Shown here piece by piece: positions 5,797 to 7,120 of a stretch of DNA of 7,120 bases (the first letter of the stretch is position 1; every line of letters begins with the position of its first letter). The DNA is from Alphaproteobacteria bacterium (GTDB lineage: Bacteria; Pseudomonadota; Alphaproteobacteria; Rhizobiales; Rhizobiaceae): contig JAFKFE010000443.1 in NCBI GenBank assembly GCA_017308345.1, positions 1-7,120 on the forward strand, given 5' to 3'. The notes under the pieces were generated by a model. It did not search any database, had not been told where the DNA came from, and was given only the letters and a program-made list of their open reading frames with translations. A program made the translations under genes and the position numbers.

Positions 5797-7120
<1,324 letters not shown>

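Overview
The window reads as chromosomal DNA of an alphaproteobacterium of the order Hyphomicrobiales (Rhizobiales), most likely near Mesorhizobium. This is inferred from the high GC content, the protein style of the acetolactate synthase subunits, and a palindromic element of the type scattered through rhizobial genomes, found between ilvI and ilvH. There is no sign of phage, IS element, CRISPR array, tRNA or rRNA.

Layout. Five genes lie on the minus strand and one on the plus strand. Reading the minus strand from its upstream end: a candidate promoter (5620-5591), a 16-codon leader ORF rich in branched-chain amino acids (5582-5532) with a U-tract just after it, ilvI (acetolactate synthase catalytic subunit, 5455-3674), a 138-bp gap with a rhizobial palindromic repeat, ilvH (regulatory subunit, 3535-2963), a LysE/RhtB-family amino-acid exporter (2858-2262), a 213-bp gap with a candidate operator, and then an efflux pair. 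The pair is an MdtA-like periplasmic adaptor (2048-774) overlapping by 4 nt an MdtB/MdtC-like RND permease (777-1) that runs off the left edge. On the plus strand, diverging from ilvI, is an AcoR-type sigma-54-dependent activator (5797-7120), cut by the right edge.

How the parts work together. IlvI and IlvH form acetohydroxyacid synthase, the first common step of valine, leucine and isoleucine synthesis. The leader ORF (MKTALILVGWRVGKAV) suggests that ilvI is controlled by branched-chain amino acid supply through translation of the leader. The start codon sits so close to the predicted -10 box that the leader may be translated from a leaderless transcript. The exporter downstream of ilvH could be an overflow valve for amino acids, but its substrate cannot be read from sequence. 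The adaptor and permease would form a tripartite drug efflux pump with an outer-membrane channel encoded elsewhere.

Most interesting points: the leader ORF and its unconventional geometry; the palindromic repeat that shares bases with the ilvI stop codon; the 13-bp palindrome upstream of the efflux genes; matched heptad duplications in both helices of the adaptor hairpin; and the GAFTGG variant of the sigma-54 contact loop in the activator. I found no clearly new multi-gene system.
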